NCBI GenBank assembly: GCA_008015855.1
Contig: SSGK01000007.1
Span: 1 to 7,353 of the forward strand
Reading direction: 5' to 3'
DNA: 7,353 bases
Origin: Candidatus Altimarinota bacterium
GTDB taxonomy: Bacteria > Patescibacteriota > Gracilibacteria > BD1-5 > UBA2023
Every line of letters starts with the position of its first letter. Within the stretch, counting starts at the first letter, position 1. The notes beneath the pieces were generated by a model, which ran no database searches, had not been told where the DNA came from, and was given only the letters and a program-made list of their open reading frames with translations. The position numbers and the translations under genes are program-made. This document shows, one piece after another, positions 6,957 through 7,353 of the stretch.

Positions 6957-6958
6957 GT

Positions 6959-7237
6959 ATGAAGAAAAAGTTATTTGTTGGAAACCTTAGCTGGAAGATG
7001 TCTGATGAAGACCTCCAAGCTGTATTTGCTCCTTACGGTGAAATCGAAGAAGCAGTAATTGCTATGGATAAGATTTCTGGTCGTTCACGTGGATTCGGAT
7101 TTGTTACTTTTGCAAATTCTGAAGATGCTGACGCAGCTATCGAAGCGCTTAATGGTACTGACGTTGCAGGACGCAATATCGGTGTTAATGAAGCACTTCC
7201 TCCAAAGCCACGTACTGATCGTTTTGAACGCAACTAA
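6959..7237 (+). CDS. Single-RRM RNA-binding protein
   Basis: ATG 6959 to TAA 7235-7237, 92 aa. One complete RNA recognition motif fills the protein: RNP2 LFVGNL (residues 5-10), the helix SDEDLQAVFAPYGEI (15-29), RNP1 RGFGFVTF (44-51) with the aromatic residues F46, F48 and F6 that stack on RNA bases, and the ALNGTDVAGRNIGVNEA block (63-79). A short basic/proline tail (PPKPRTDRFERN) follows; the Gly-rich tail of many cyanobacterial and plant relatives is missing. Such small bacterial RRM proteins bind single-stranded RNA and in cyanobacteria several are cold-induced; the exact role here is unknown. All eight glycines use GGN, none UGA, and codons look optimised (GCT, GGT, CGT), suggesting high expression. 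It is monocistronic, with its own promoter (6851-6878), a long structured leader and a strong terminator. Confidence 0.96.
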   Translation: MKKKLFVGNLSWKMSDEDLQAVFAPYGEIEEAVIAMDKISGRSRGFGFVTFANSEDADAAIEALNGTDVAGRNIGVNEALPPKPRTDRFERN

Positions 7238-7252
7238 TCAAACTTGTTTTCC

Positions 7253-7281
7253 AAAATACCCCACATATGTGGGGTATTTTT
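7253..7281 (+). terminator. Terminator of the RRM gene
   Basis: A perfect 28-bp palindrome (7253-7280; core ACCCCACATATGTGGGGT at 7258-7275) ends in five T (7277-7281), 15 nt after the stop. The flanking A and T runs make it usable on either strand. Its TACCC/GGGTA stem resembles the terminator at 3423-3450. Confidence 0.88.
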
Positions 7282-7297
7282 ATGATTTAACATCCAA

Positions 7298-7327
7298 TTG
7301 GCAATAAACAAAAACTTGCAGTATAAT
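7298..7327 (+). promoter_or_regulatory. Promoter for a gene beyond the right edge
   Basis: TTGGCA (7298-7303), 18-nt spacer, perfect TATAAT (7322-7327). Transcription would start near 7334, about 16 nt before a candidate ATG at 7350. Confidence 0.62.
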
Positions 7328-7349
7328 ATGTGTGTATAACTATTTTCCT

Positions 7350-7353
7350 ATGG
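7350..7353 (+). CDS. Possible start codon of the next gene, cut by window edge
   Basis: An ATG at 7350-7352 lies about 16 nt after the predicted transcription start and is preceded by TTTTCCT, similar to the pyrimidine-rich strings before the starts at 360, 1579, 2139 and 6959. Only one codon is visible, so nothing can be said of the product. Confidence 0.3.

Noticed and set aside
1..7353. tRNA, rRNA, CRISPR, insertion sequence or phage features
   Set aside because: No cloverleaf-like stretch, regularly spaced repeats, transposase motifs or terminal inverted repeats noticed.

Overview
The window is AT-rich bacterial DNA that only makes sense if UGA is read as glycine (translation table 25). 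That code is known from the Candidate Phyla Radiation lineages Gracilibacteria (BD1-5) and Absconditabacteria (SR1), so the source is most likely one of these small-genome, probably host-dependent bacteria. Under the standard code the window looks like broken, nested ORFs. With UGA as Gly it resolves into seven tightly packed genes (one cut by the window edge) plus the possible first codon of another. I count 29 in-frame UGA codons in five of the six complete-or-partial genes that are long or poorly conserved (six CDS inspected in detail carry 1, 6, 1, 5, 10 and 6), and none in lemA or the RRM gene. Every visible true stop is TAA or TAG, never TGA.

Layout. (1) 1-201, minus: 5' part of a small conserved hypothetical protein. 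(2) 202-359: divergent promoter region. (3) 360-3389, plus: a probable three-gene operon with gaps of 7 and 11 nt: a four-TM membrane protein with a coiled-coil C-terminus, a two-TM DUF3592-like protein, and a classical AAA+ ATPase. (4) 3390-3462: hairpin terminator. (5) 3463-5406, plus: lemA and a DUF3137 membrane protein, 3 nt apart. Their terminator lies inside the 3' coding end of the convergent gene. (6) 5403-6779, minus: a long cytoplasmic coiled-coil protein of unknown family; its stop overlaps the DUF3137 stop in a TTAG tetranucleotide. (7) 6780-6958: divergent regulatory region with a perfect 18-bp palindrome, promoters on both strands and a 5'-UTR inverted repeat. (8) 6959-7237, plus: a single-RRM RNA-binding protein with a perfect 28-bp palindromic terminator. 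(9) A strong promoter and a possible start codon for the next gene at the right edge.

Working picture. The two plus-strand operons combine membrane proteins (four-TM coiled coil, DUF3592, LemA, DUF3137) with one cytosolic AAA+ motor. The LemA-DUF3137 pairing is recurrent in bacteria; linking the AAA+ operon to it as one envelope or membrane-remodelling module is inference from adjacency. The RRM gene is a separate, probably highly expressed and possibly autoregulated or cold-responsive unit. No tRNA, rRNA, CRISPR array, transposase or phage gene was seen.
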